A stretch of 64,000 nucleotides of DNA from Corynebacterium kroppenstedtii (GTDB taxonomy: Bacteria > Actinomycetota > Actinomycetes > Mycobacteriales > Mycobacteriaceae): NCBI RefSeq assembly GCF_003243515.1, contig NZ_QFRA01000014.1, positions 16,788-80,787 of the forward strand, in the 5' to 3' direction. The position numbers and the translations under genes are program-made. Every line of letters begins with the position of its first letter. Positions within the stretch are counted from its first letter, which is position 1. Positions 26,756-35,157 of this stretch are shown here, in pieces. The notes beneath the pieces were generated by a model, which had not been told where the DNA came from, ran no database searches, and saw only the letters and a program-made list of their open reading frames with translations.

Positions 26756-27187
26756 GGTTCTATTGTGCCAGGGCGGTAGACACGACACGCATGCGCTAAC
26801 ACGTGGTGCACACGCCTCGTGTTCGTACTTGCGTCTTGCTGGATCCCCCGACCCTGCAAACATAAAACAAGGGTAATACGACAGAAAGCGGTGCGGACAG
26901 AATCCTGGGGCGCGAAGCGTCGACGCACGGAAAAACGAGCCGGTAGACGGAAATCTGCGGGGAAGCTACACCTGGAGCCCAAAAGTTGCTACTTACCCCT
27001 TTTTTGTCCTATAAACATAAAACAACGCCACCCCATGTTCACGGGGTGGCGTTGCTGGAGGTGCTCAGGATCTGCTTTCACCTAAGCGCGATATTGATTA
27101 CGTTCACGCATGCACAATTCATGCGGGGCCGTGCTGAACAGCGCTAAACCGCTCAGAACAGCACAGCTGTGTACAACGTGGCGTCTT
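26756..27187. other. Intergenic region with a terminator and no gene
   Basis: No gene is supported in these 432 bases. They hold the strong minus-strand hairpin at 27023-27054. The 13-base string AAACATAAAACAA occurs twice, near 26861 and near 27013. Confidence 0.5.
27023..27054 (-). terminator. Strong rho-independent terminator
   Basis: A perfect 12-bp stem (CAACGCCACCCC at 27023-27034 with GGGGTGGCGTTG at 27043-27054) around an 8-base loop. On the minus strand it is followed by TTTTATGTTT. It would end transcription from the small membrane protein gene at 27188-27511, 133 bases upstream. Confidence 0.75.
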
Positions 27188-27511
27188 TTAGTGGAGGCGT
27201 CCGGTGCGCTCCTTGTACTCACGGTAGGGAGCACGGCCAGCGTGAATGAGGCCGAAGCCGACTACGAGGCACAGGATACCGCCGATAAGTCCGCCGAACA
27301 GCAAATAGGTAGACCAGCCTTGTCCGCCGAAGATCTCGGTGGCGAGACCGAAAACGAAGATGCCGAAGAAGGCGAGTGACGAGAGAACGAATCCCATCCC
27401 CGACCATGTCTTGCTACTGTGCAGCGATGAATGCGGTGACGCGAGGGATACGGGCACATAGCCCTCTATGTAGTGCGGTTCGCCTTCAAATCGAACCTCA
27501 GACGAAGACAT
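27188..27511 (-). CDS. Small two-helix membrane protein of unknown function
   Basis: A 107-residue protein with an N-terminal hydrophilic part (EVRFEGEPHYIEGYVP) and two transmembrane helices (GFVLSSLAFFGIFVFGLA and LLFGGLIGGILCLVVGFGLI), ending in a basic tail. I use the ATG at 27509-27511, preceded by AAAGG seven bases upstream, rather than the GTG at 27526. It lies downstream of sdhB on the same strand, separated by 166 bases that include small inverted repeats. Function not recognised. Confidence 0.72.
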   Translation of the reverse strand: MSSSEVRFEGEPHYIEGYVPVSLASPHSSLHSSKTWSGMGFVLSSLAFFGIFVFGLATEIFGGQGWSTYLLFGGLIGGILCLVVGFGLIHAGRAPYREYKERTGRLH

Positions 27512-27677
27512 AACTTTACCTTTCACGACCTGAATCAGGGTGGGTCATAGAGTGTGACCCTTAGTGTAGCCGCTTATGAGTAAAAGACTACCCATAAGAC
27601 AACGTGGGGGTCACCCCTGAACTGCCACCCTGCAGTGTCTTCGCAGGCCAACAGAACGTAGGAGTGACAGGTATGAC

Positions 27678-28427
27678 CTATTTGTCCTTGTTCCGCAGCG
27701 CGGAGCGGGTGCGCTCCTTCGTCACGGCTGCCACAGCGGTCAATGGGATTCCTGCCGGGCAGACGTCGGCACATTCACCGAACAACGAGCATGGGCCGAA
27801 GGTGGTTTCCAGGTTGTCCACCATCTTGCGGGCACGCTTACCGCGCTCTTGCTTACCCAGCGGCATGAGCTTCAAGTGCTCCAACTTCGCGCCGGTGAAC
27901 AGGTGCGCTGCACCGTTCGGGCAGGCCGCAACACAAGCACCACAGCCGATACATGCGGCGAAGTCAAGGGCTTTCTCGGCATCCGCGTGGTTCATGGGCA
28001 GGAAGTCCGCATCGGGGGCGGTACCAGCCATGACGGAGATAAATCCGCCTTGTTCCAACACTCGATCCAGTGCGGAGCGGTCCACGATCATATCCTTAAT
28101 CACGGGGTATGCCGCAGAGCGCAGAGGCTCGATCTTGATGCTGTCACCATCTTTGAAGTTGAACAGACGCTGCTGGCAGGCCGGCTTGTTCTTATCCGGG
28201 CCGTGCGGGCGGCCGTTAATGGTCAAGCCGCAGGTGCCGCAAATACCTTCACGGCAGTCAGAGGCGAAAGCGAAAGGCTCTTTGCCTTGCTCGATGTAGC
28301 CTTCGTTGACGTGGTCCAGTAGCTCGAGGATGGACATTTGCTCGACGGCGTCATCGACATCGACAGACTCGAAGTGTCCTTCGGATTCCGGGCCCGCCTG
28401 ACGCCAGATCTCTAGATGCAGTTTCAT
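27678..28427 (-). CDS. sdhB: Succinate dehydrogenase iron-sulfur subunit
   Basis: The electron-transfer subunit of complex II, passing electrons from SdhA to menaquinone at SdhC. The 249 residues carry the [2Fe-2S] motif CREGICGTCG with a later Cys in KPACQQ, then two cysteine clusters CIGCGACVAACPNG and CSLFGECADVCPAG for the [4Fe-4S] and [3Fe-4S] centres. Its ATG overlaps the sdhA stop by one base (TAATG), showing tight coupling. It is the last gene of sdhCAB. Confidence 0.97.
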   Translation of the reverse strand: MKLHLEIWRQAGPESEGHFESVDVDDAVEQMSILELLDHVNEGYIEQGKEPFAFASDCREGICGTCGLTINGRPHGPDKNKPACQQRLFNFKDGDSIKIEPLRSAAYPVIKDMIVDRSALDRVLEQGGFISVMAGTAPDADFLPMNHADAEKALDFAACIGCGACVAACPNGAAHLFTGAKLEHLKLMPLGKQERGKRARKMVDNLETTFGPCSLFGECADVCPAGIPLTAVAAVTKERTRSALRNKDK

Positions 28428-30466
28428 TACTTGTAGTTCCTTGTCATCAGAGGGATGCGGTCGAAGTACAAGGGCTCGGCGTGGCGGATGAACTTACCAT
28501 CGCCGTTGTGTTCCCACGCAGAGACGAAGCACCACTTGGAGTCATCGCGCTCTGCCTCACCATCTTCAGAGAGGTGATCGTCGCGATAGTGGGCACCACA
28601 GGATTCGTCGCGGTCCATGGCGTCAACGCACATGAGCTCCGCGAGATCCATGTAGTCCGCAACACGGTTGGCGTATTCCAAAACCTGGTTGAGGTTATCG
28701 ACGTCACCCGGGATGTGCAGGTTCTGCCAGAACTCGTCGCGCAGTTCGCGGATGTCCTTGATGCCCTTTTCCAGATTTTCGACGTTGCGTGACACGCCGC
28801 AGGAGAAGTACAGGATGTCGCCCAGCTTGCGGTGGAAGTATTCCGGGCCGTGGGGGTCCTTCGCCTGGATGTTCATCAACTTCTCGATGCGCTTTTTGGA
28901 CCGTTCCAGGGCTTCCTGAGCGGCCGGCGAATCGGCCGGGAGCGCCTTTGTTCCCAGCAGTGGAGCCAGGTAGTTCGGAATCGTGAAGGGTAAGGTGAAC
29001 CACCCGTCGATCGAAGCCGACAGCAGCGAGTTAGCACCCAGGCGGTTCGCGCCGTGGTACATCCAGGATGCCTCACCAGCGGCGAAGAGACCGGGGATGT
29101 TCGTCATGTCGTTGAAGTCGGTCCACAGTCCACCCATCACGTAGTGGCAGGTTGGGGCGATACGCATTGGTGTCTCGTAGGCGGATTCACCAATCGTCTC
29201 TTCATACATCTGGATCAGGTTGCCGTAACGCTCCTTGATCACGTCCTTACCCAGACGCTGGATAGCGTCGCGCAGATCTAGGTACACGGAGTTGTGCAAT
29301 GGTCCGACGCCGTATCCGCCGTTGATCTGCTGCGAGTTCGCACGGGAGGCGATATCACGGGGGACGAGGTTACCGAATGCCGGGTAGCGGCGCTCTAGAA
29401 AGTAGTCGCGCTCGTCTTCGGGGATGTCGTTGGGGTCGCGGTCGTCGGCCTTCTTCTTAGGGGTCCAGACGCGGGCGTCATTACGCAGTGATTCCGACAT
29501 CAGAATCGTCTTGGACTGCCAGTCCGAGTTCACCGGGATACCCGTCGGGTGGAACTGCACGAATGACGGCGATGCCATGTAGGCGCCTTGGTCGTAGGCA
29601 CGCATGATGGCCGACGCATTGGAGTTCTTCGCCAACGTGGACATGTAGTAGACGTTGCCGTAGCCGCCGGTTCCGAGGATCACGGCGTGGCCGGTGTGGG
29701 CGTTCAGCTCGCCCGTAATGAGGTTACGGGTGACGATGCCTTGGCAGCGGCCGTCGTCGATAATGAGATCCATCATCTCATTGTGGGTGAAGATCTCTAC
29801 TGAGCCGGCACCAATCTGACGCTGCAATGCGGAGGTCGTCGCCAGCTGTAGCTGCTGGCCTGTTTGACCACGGGTGTAATAGGTACGGGACACCTGGACG
29901 CCACCGAATGAACGGGTGGCCAGCGTTCCGCCGTACTCGCGGGAGAACGGTGCGCCCACGGCGTTCATGTGGTCAATGACGCGGGGGGACTCTTCTGCCA
30001 AGCGCCAGCAGTCGTTCTCGCGGCAGCGGTAGTCGCCACCCTTCACCGTGTCTTTGGTGTGGTTGTAGGTGGAGTCATTGTCCAGCTTCTTCGAGCGAGA
30101 CGAGTTCACACCACCTTGCGCGGCAATCGAGTGAGCACGACGAGGAGCGTCGTGGTATGTGAAGACCTTGACGTCATAGCCCAGCTCGCCCAAAGCTGCC
30201 GCAGCAGCTCCGCCGGCCAAACCGGTACCGACGACGAGGATCGTGAACTTCTTGCGGTTCAGGGGCGAGACCAGCTTGAAGTGTTGCTTAGCGTAATCCC
30301 ACTCGTCGGCCTGCGAGAGTCCCTTCATGTGAGGAGCGTTGTCCTTTAGTTTGGAGCCCAGGGTCACTCCGGGGACGCATGAATCAGGCGCGGTGAAATT
30401 CTCAACAGCGGTGTCGTAGTCGAAGTCCGGCCCCTGATTGTGGGGGTTCTGAATAACTGCACTCAT
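28427..30466 (-). CDS. sdhA: Succinate dehydrogenase flavoprotein subunit
   Basis: The 679-residue catalytic subunit oxidises succinate to fumarate in the TCA cycle. The FAD-binding Rossmann motif (VVGTGLAGGAAAAALGELG), the covalent FAD His region RAHSIAAQGGVN and the active-site stretch PTCHYVMGGLWTD are visible. The long form with about 680 residues is typical of the Gram-positive, type B (one b-subunit) enzyme. It lies 16 bases after sdhC. Confidence 0.97.
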   Translation of the reverse strand: MSAVIQNPHNQGPDFDYDTAVENFTAPDSCVPGVTLGSKLKDNAPHMKGLSQADEWDYAKQHFKLVSPLNRKKFTILVVGTGLAGGAAAAALGELGYDVKVFTYHDAPRRAHSIAAQGGVNSSRSKKLDNDSTYNHTKDTVKGGDYRCRENDCWRLAEESPRVIDHMNAVGAPFSREYGGTLATRSFGGVQVSRTYYTRGQTGQQLQLATTSALQRQIGAGSVEIFTHNEMMDLIIDDGRCQGIVTRNLITGELNAHTGHAVILGTGGYGNVYYMSTLAKNSNASAIMRAYDQGAYMASPSFVQFHPTGIPVNSDWQSKTILMSESLRNDARVWTPKKKADDRDPNDIPEDERDYFLERRYPAFGNLVPRDIASRANSQQINGGYGVGPLHNSVYLDLRDAIQRLGKDVIKERYGNLIQMYEETIGESAYETPMRIAPTCHYVMGGLWTDFNDMTNIPGLFAAGEASWMYHGANRLGANSLLSASIDGWFTLPFTIPNYLAPLLGTKALPADSPAAQEALERSKKRIEKLMNIQAKDPHGPEYFHRKLGDILYFSCGVSRNVENLEKGIKDIRELRDEFWQNLHIPGDVDNLNQVLEYANRVADYMDLAELMCVDAMDRDESCGAHYRDDHLSEDGEAERDDSKWCFVSAWEHNGDGKFIRHAEPLYFDRIPLMTRNYK

Positions 30467-30482
30467 GTTTTGTAACCTCCGC

Positions 30483-31244
30483 CTACAGTGATATCGCGCC
30501 GGTCAGTACAGCGAGGGGAATCGAAATGTTGCCGATCATGATGATGGCCGGAACTATGTAGGCAACCAGCAGCATCACCTGACTCCACCGATGTCCGGTA
30601 ATTCCGAGATCAGAAATGGCCGTCCAAATGCCGTGCGACAGATGGACGAACAGAATCACCATGGCGAGGATGTAGAAAATAGCAACACCAGGACGATCAA
30701 AGCTATGAATGAGGTTGGCATAAGCATTCGCGTGACCGGGGGTGTTCTCCTCAAACTCACTCGATCCGATCGGCCGCACGCCCAACGTCAAATCCAAAAT
30801 GTGGAAGATGATGAACAGCAGCAGGACCAGGCCCGTCACAACCATGGACCGTGCTGCAAAGGTGTTCATTCCCGATACAAGCCCTGTCCGGCGGAACTTA
30901 CCTCGTGACCGCCGTGCACGCCCGTGCAGCGCTAAGCCGCAGTAGACGTGCAGAACTAAGCAGACGAGAAGAACAATACGCGCGATCCACAGAACGCCCT
31001 CACGCGGGAACAAGGGTTCGAGCGCCGTACGCAGAAACTCTGCGTAGTCGTTTAAGTGCTCTTCCCCCATGTAGATCTTTAAGTTACCGATCATATGGAC
31101 GAGCACGAACAGCCCGAAGATAAGGCCCGTGATCGCCATCGTCATTTTCATAGCCCACGACGGGAACGCCGGCTTGTCGCGGAGCGGATCCGTCGTTATT
31201 TTACCGTGAACAATGGCGTCACGGTTCGCGTTTTTTACAGTCAT
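30483..31244 (-). CDS. sdhC: Succinate dehydrogenase cytochrome b subunit
   Basis: The 253-residue membrane anchor has five hydrophobic helices, as in type B complex II enzymes that bind two haems and use menaquinone. Histidines for haem ligation are in FVLVHMIGNL, CLVLHVYCGLALHG, LFIIFHILDL and ILFVHLSHGIW. It is the first gene of sdhCAB. A GlxR-like operator lies 67-82 bases upstream of its start codon. Confidence 0.94.
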   Translation of the reverse strand: MTVKNANRDAIVHGKITTDPLRDKPAFPSWAMKMTMAITGLIFGLFVLVHMIGNLKIYMGEEHLNDYAEFLRTALEPLFPREGVLWIARIVLLVCLVLHVYCGLALHGRARRSRGKFRRTGLVSGMNTFAARSMVVTGLVLLLFIIFHILDLTLGVRPIGSSEFEENTPGHANAYANLIHSFDRPGVAIFYILAMVILFVHLSHGIWTAISDLGITGHRWSQVMLLVAYIVPAIIMIGNISIPLAVLTGAISL

Positions 31245-31310
31245 GGCACCTCCAGTGTCAGCCTTACTGTACGACGACGAGGGAGGTGCACTCCACTTAC
31301 GCCGCTACCG

Positions 31311-31326
31311 CGTGATACACATCACT
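31311..31326. promoter_or_regulatory. GlxR (cAMP receptor protein) binding-site candidate upstream of sdhC
   Basis: The core GTGATACACATCAC (31312-31325) fits the GlxR/CRP consensus TGTGANNTANNTCACA at 11 of its 12 core bases excluding outer T and A, and is centred about 75 bases before the sdhC start. GlxR is known to control sdhCAB in C. glutamicum. Confidence 0.6.
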
Positions 31327-31461
31327 AGTGGTCAAGATGGACTTTTCGCAACTTCGTCTTTGCATAATTCGTTACCCCCGTTGACCCTAGAGATAAATAG
31401 GTGGAATTTTTTAGCCATGACCTGTGATGTTAATACCGTTTTCTTCGCACGAAACAGCTCG

Positions 31462-31480
31462 TTAGCGTAGCCTCAACAGG
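31462..31480. promoter_or_regulatory. DtxR-box-like sequence upstream of sdhC
   Basis: TTAGCGTAGCCTCAACAGG keeps the TTAG and TAGCCT blocks of the iron-regulator DtxR consensus (TTAGGTTAGCCTAACCTAA) but diverges in the right half. It lies about 220 bases from sdhC, so it is a weak candidate. Confidence 0.3.
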
Positions 31481-31508
31481 TCAATTGAGGTAGAGACACG
31501 GACAGTTC

Positions 31509-31549
31509 CTGACAACTTGCCGCCCCCGGTTGGGGGCCGGCGGTGTCAG
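31509..31549 (-). terminator. Hairpin after the GH65 phosphorylase gene
   Basis: On the minus strand CTGACA and TGTCAG form an outer stem and CCCCC AACC GGGGG an inner stem, starting 19 bases past the GH65 stop codon. There is no T-tract, so termination is inferred from position and stem strength. Confidence 0.5.
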
Positions 31550-31567
31550 TCCGGTATGAGCGCGACG

Positions 31568-34138
31568 TTAGTCATCGCCGAGGTTGCGCTCACCAGGCAA
31601 AGCGATGGTCATCGGCTCGTGAGTCACGACAACTTCCCGGCCACCGACCTCGATCGGGCCGACGTCGTGAAGCCCTTCTTCCACCACGAGTTCGACGGAG
31701 TGACGTCGAATAGCGACGCGAATCCGGCACCCGTGAAGAGTGATCCGGTAAATGAGCTCTTCCCACTCATCGGGCAGCCGCGGGTTGATGCTGTAGCGGC
31801 CCTCATAATCACGGAAACCGCCGAAGCCGTACACGAGTGCGGACCACACCCCACCAGTGGAGGCAATGTGTACACCGTCTTTCGTGTTCCCGTGCAAGTT
31901 GCCCAGGTCCACGAACAGGCCACGGAGGAAGAAATCCATCGCCTTGTCCTTCAGATCCAGCTCTGCCGCGACGATAGACTGGACAACAGCGGACAGGGTC
32001 GAATCACCCGTGGTTAACTCGTCATAGTAGTTGTAGTCGGCCAGCTTCTCTTCCCGGGTAAACCGGTTACCCCGCAGGAACAGCGCCAACACGACGTCGG
32101 CCTGCTTGATGATCTGGTACCGGTAGATGGTGAGCGGGTGGTAGTGCAGCAAAAGCGGGCGCTTCGGACCCACAGAGGGGTCGTCGAGGTTCCAGCGCTC
32201 GCGCTCCAGGAACTGGTCATCCTGCGGGTGGATCCCCAACTTCGGGTCCAGCAGGATGTGCATGTGCTCGGCTGCTTTATCCCACAGCACTATTTCTTCC
32301 TCATCCAGGCCATACTGTTTCGCCAGGTCAGCGTAGTCATTGGGCCGGTCGGCCTTCATTTGACGAACGACATCGGCAGCCACGCGCAAGTTATATTCCG
32401 CCATGACATTGGTGTAGAGGTTGTTGTTCACCACGGTGGTGTACTCGTCGGGCCCCGTGACGGAGTGAATATTGAATTCACCATCGCGATCAAAGAAGCC
32501 CAAGGACATCCAGAATCGCGCCGTGCCCACCAAAATGTGGATGCCCTCGCGCAGCAGGAAATCCGTATCGCCCGACGCGTACACGTACTTCATGAGGGCG
32601 TACGCAATATCCGCATCGATGTGATACTGGGCGGTCCCTGCCGCGTAATACGCACTTGATTCCAGGCCATTAATGGTGCGCCACGGGAACAATGCTCCGT
32701 CATGGGAGAGCTCCCGGGCACGCTCCTGAGCAGCGGGAAGCATGAGGAAACGGAACCGCATCGCATTCCTGGCGAACGACGGGTTCGTGTAGCTCAGGAA
32801 CGGCATGACATAAATTTCCGTATCCCAGAAATAGTGCCCGCCGTAGCCGGATCCGGTCATTCCTTTCGCGGGGATGCCGTGCCCGTCGGCCCGCGCCGAG
32901 GCCTGCACCAGCTGGAACAGGTTCCACCGCACGGCCTGCTGAATGGCCGGCTGCCCAGTAATTTCCACGTCGGAGCGTTCCCAGAACGCATCGAGCCATT
33001 CCCGCTGATTCTGCTGCAAGGCCGGGAATCCCACTTGTACAGCGCGGTTAATGGTGCGCGCGCAGCGGAAAGCCAGTTCTTCCGCCGCTACGTGCCGGGA
33101 GGAATGGTAGGACACGAACTTTTCCAGCCGTATCGTCATCCCTTGTTTGCCATTGAGGTGGTGAACGACGCGGGCGTTATCGTCACGCACGCGCGCATCC
33201 ACTTCCACGCCCGCTTCTTCACGCGTATTCAGTGATTCCGCACCCGGCATGTCCACCGTCAATTTGTGGTCCATGCTGCAGGTCACGGTCATGCCGGACT
33301 CGGCACACCGGTATCCCAACGTGGCGCGCTCTGGCGCTGGGTGGGCCCGGAACGTCGGAATGAGAACGCGTTCCTCAATGGTCTCGCCCTGACGGGGGTC
33401 TTTTTCTGCGGCACTGTTATTCCCGTTGCCGCCACCGTGGTATTCGTCCTCGCCGTCTTGGCGGTTCAGGATTTGCGACGAAATAACGACGGCCGCGTCG
33501 GCGTCGAGAAGCTCAACCTCCAAACTCATGATGGCCAGGTGCTTCTCCTGGAAGGAGATCATCCGCTCGGACGTCACCCGCGCGCGTTTGCCCGACGGGG
33601 TGCGCCAAATGAGGTTGCGGCGCAGGATGCCTTCGCGGAAGTCCAGGACGCGCTCGTAGTCTTCGAGGTCGGCGCTGCCTAAGCGGAGGGGTTCGTCGTC
33701 AATATATAGGCGCATCGGCTTGGCATCGGGTGCCGAGACCAAGGTCTGCCCCTTGCGGGCTAAGCCGTAGGCGTCCTCCGCGTGGCGGATGTTCCATGTT
33801 TCGTGGAGACCGTTGATGTAGGTGCCGTGGTAGGCGGAGTCGCGCCCCTCGGAGGGGTTCGCGCGCATGCCCATGTACCCGTTGGAGAGGGCGAAGATGG
33901 ATTCCGATACCCCCAGGTCCATGCGGTTGGGGACGCGCTCAATGAGCCGCCACGGGTCGACGGGATTGTTTTCGCGGTCGATGGTGGACTCAGGGTCAAC
34001 CCCGTGGTGGTGGCCGTCGGCGCGGGCCAGTAATCCGTCCTGGCGGCTATCATCAATCGAGCCCTTTTGGTCCTTTTGTACATGGCGACGGGCAGCAAGA
34101 AAAGCTTCCGACGTCGCTTGCGATGCTTTCGGGCTCAT
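31568..34138 (-). CDS. Glycoside hydrolase family 65 disaccharide phosphorylase
   Basis: An 856-residue enzyme of family GH65, which splits maltose, trehalose or kojibiose with phosphate into beta-glucose-1-phosphate and glucose. Key stretches are NRMDLGVSESIFALSNGYMG at the start of the N-terminal beta-sandwich, GYGGHYFWDTEIYVMPFL, the catalytic-acid motif VTGPDEYTTVVNNNLYTN and HIASTGGVWSALVYGFGG. Which disaccharide is used cannot be read from the sequence. It lies downstream of the beta-phosphoglucomutase gene, 110 bases apart, which fits a phosphorolytic pathway feeding glucose-6-phosphate. No sugar transporter is adjacent. Confidence 0.9.
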   Translation of the reverse strand: MSPKASQATSEAFLAARRHVQKDQKGSIDDSRQDGLLARADGHHHGVDPESTIDRENNPVDPWRLIERVPNRMDLGVSESIFALSNGYMGMRANPSEGRDSAYHGTYINGLHETWNIRHAEDAYGLARKGQTLVSAPDAKPMRLYIDDEPLRLGSADLEDYERVLDFREGILRRNLIWRTPSGKRARVTSERMISFQEKHLAIMSLEVELLDADAAVVISSQILNRQDGEDEYHGGGNGNNSAAEKDPRQGETIEERVLIPTFRAHPAPERATLGYRCAESGMTVTCSMDHKLTVDMPGAESLNTREEAGVEVDARVRDDNARVVHHLNGKQGMTIRLEKFVSYHSSRHVAAEELAFRCARTINRAVQVGFPALQQNQREWLDAFWERSDVEITGQPAIQQAVRWNLFQLVQASARADGHGIPAKGMTGSGYGGHYFWDTEIYVMPFLSYTNPSFARNAMRFRFLMLPAAQERARELSHDGALFPWRTINGLESSAYYAAGTAQYHIDADIAYALMKYVYASGDTDFLLREGIHILVGTARFWMSLGFFDRDGEFNIHSVTGPDEYTTVVNNNLYTNVMAEYNLRVAADVVRQMKADRPNDYADLAKQYGLDEEEIVLWDKAAEHMHILLDPKLGIHPQDDQFLERERWNLDDPSVGPKRPLLLHYHPLTIYRYQIIKQADVVLALFLRGNRFTREEKLADYNYYDELTTGDSTLSAVVQSIVAAELDLKDKAMDFFLRGLFVDLGNLHGNTKDGVHIASTGGVWSALVYGFGGFRDYEGRYSINPRLPDEWEELIYRITLHGCRIRVAIRRHSVELVVEEGLHDVGPIEVGGREVVVTHEPMTIALPGERNLGDD

Positions 34139-34248
34139 TCACTCTCCTAGGGTCCTTGTAGTGACGTTAACGGCATGAGCTGCTGCAGTCACAGCTATCG
34201 ACCAGGCTACCGATCCGTAGGTTGTGGGTTGGCTGGCAGGGGGCCTTT

Positions 34249-35025
34249 TTACACCAGCTCGCCGAGGTCGTCAACGACGGCATCGGCCCCGGTCTTCAGC
34301 AACGCGTCTTTCCCTGCACCACGATTGACACCGAGAACGTACCCAAATTCACCGGCACGCCCCGCGGCCACACCGCTGGTTGCGTCCTCCACGACGACGG
34401 CGTCGGCAGGGGTGAGGCCAAACAATTCAGCACCATAAACATAAGTATCGGGCGCCGGCTTCCCCTTGAGCTTTTTCTCTTCCGCGATGGTCCCGTCGAC
34501 AACATGGGGGAAATAATCAGTAAGCCCGGCTGATTCCAGGACCCTCGGCGTGTTCTTTGACGACGACACCACACCCATCTGCACGGCATCCGACGCGTGG
34601 GACTCGTTGTGGTCCTTCAACGCGTGGAGCAGCTGCAATGAGCCAGGATACGGATCCATCCCGCGTTTAAGGAGGTCGAGGAAGTCGCGGTTCTTGCGCA
34701 GCCCTAACCCGGTGATGGTGTTATCAGTGGGGTTGTCGTCGCCATCGAGGCCTGCGTCGGCACGATCATAAGGAAGAGAAATGCCGCGCGATTCCAGGAG
34801 CGCTTGAATGGCCTCATCCCGACGACGTCCGTCCAAGTAATCGAAATAGTCCTGGTCGGTGTAGGCGCGTTCGCCGCGCTCTGCCAGGAACGCCTGGAAC
34901 ATCGTCGCCCAAGCCTGCTGGTGGAGCATCGCCGTGGGCGTGAGAACCCCATCAAGGTCGAAGAGCACCACCTTGAATTTCAGAAGATCCTGAAGCGTTG
35001 GTGTATCTGCTGACTGCGTCACCAC
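34249..35025 (-). CDS. pgmB: Beta-phosphoglucomutase (HAD superfamily)
   Basis: Converts beta-D-glucose-1-phosphate to glucose-6-phosphate. The 258-residue HAD enzyme has the nucleophile motif VVLFDLDGVLTPT, the cap region DYFDYLDGRRRDEAI, motif II VVSSSKNTPRVLE, the Lys in KGKPAPDTYVYGAELFGL and motif IV VVVEDATSGVAAGRAGEFG. It sits directly ahead of the GH65 phosphorylase, its natural partner, and 132 bases after the malate synthase stop. It may be transcribed from its own promoter in that gap. Confidence 0.92.
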   Translation of the reverse strand: MVTQSADTPTLQDLLKFKVVLFDLDGVLTPTAMLHQQAWATMFQAFLAERGERAYTDQDYFDYLDGRRRDEAIQALLESRGISLPYDRADAGLDGDDNPTDNTITGLGLRKNRDFLDLLKRGMDPYPGSLQLLHALKDHNESHASDAVQMGVVSSSKNTPRVLESAGLTDYFPHVVDGTIAEEKKLKGKPAPDTYVYGAELFGLTPADAVVVEDATSGVAAGRAGEFGYVLGVNRGAGKDALLKTGADAVVDDLGELV

Positions 35026-35157
35026 AAGTTACCTTTCTGCTCGACCTTCACCGTCTACGTATGAGGGTACCCATCACCTGTGACAAACGCAGCAGTTACA
35101 GCACCAACGCAGCAGGAACCTATGCGGCGGATCAGCCGCAGGACCGCCCGCAGAACC

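Larger units (their letters stand above)
31245..31508. other. sdhCAB promoter region
   Basis: Together with the hairpin that follows, this separates sdhC from the GH65 gene. No gene is seen. It holds the GlxR-like site (31311-31326) and a DtxR-like match (31462-31480), both described separately. Confidence 0.55.
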
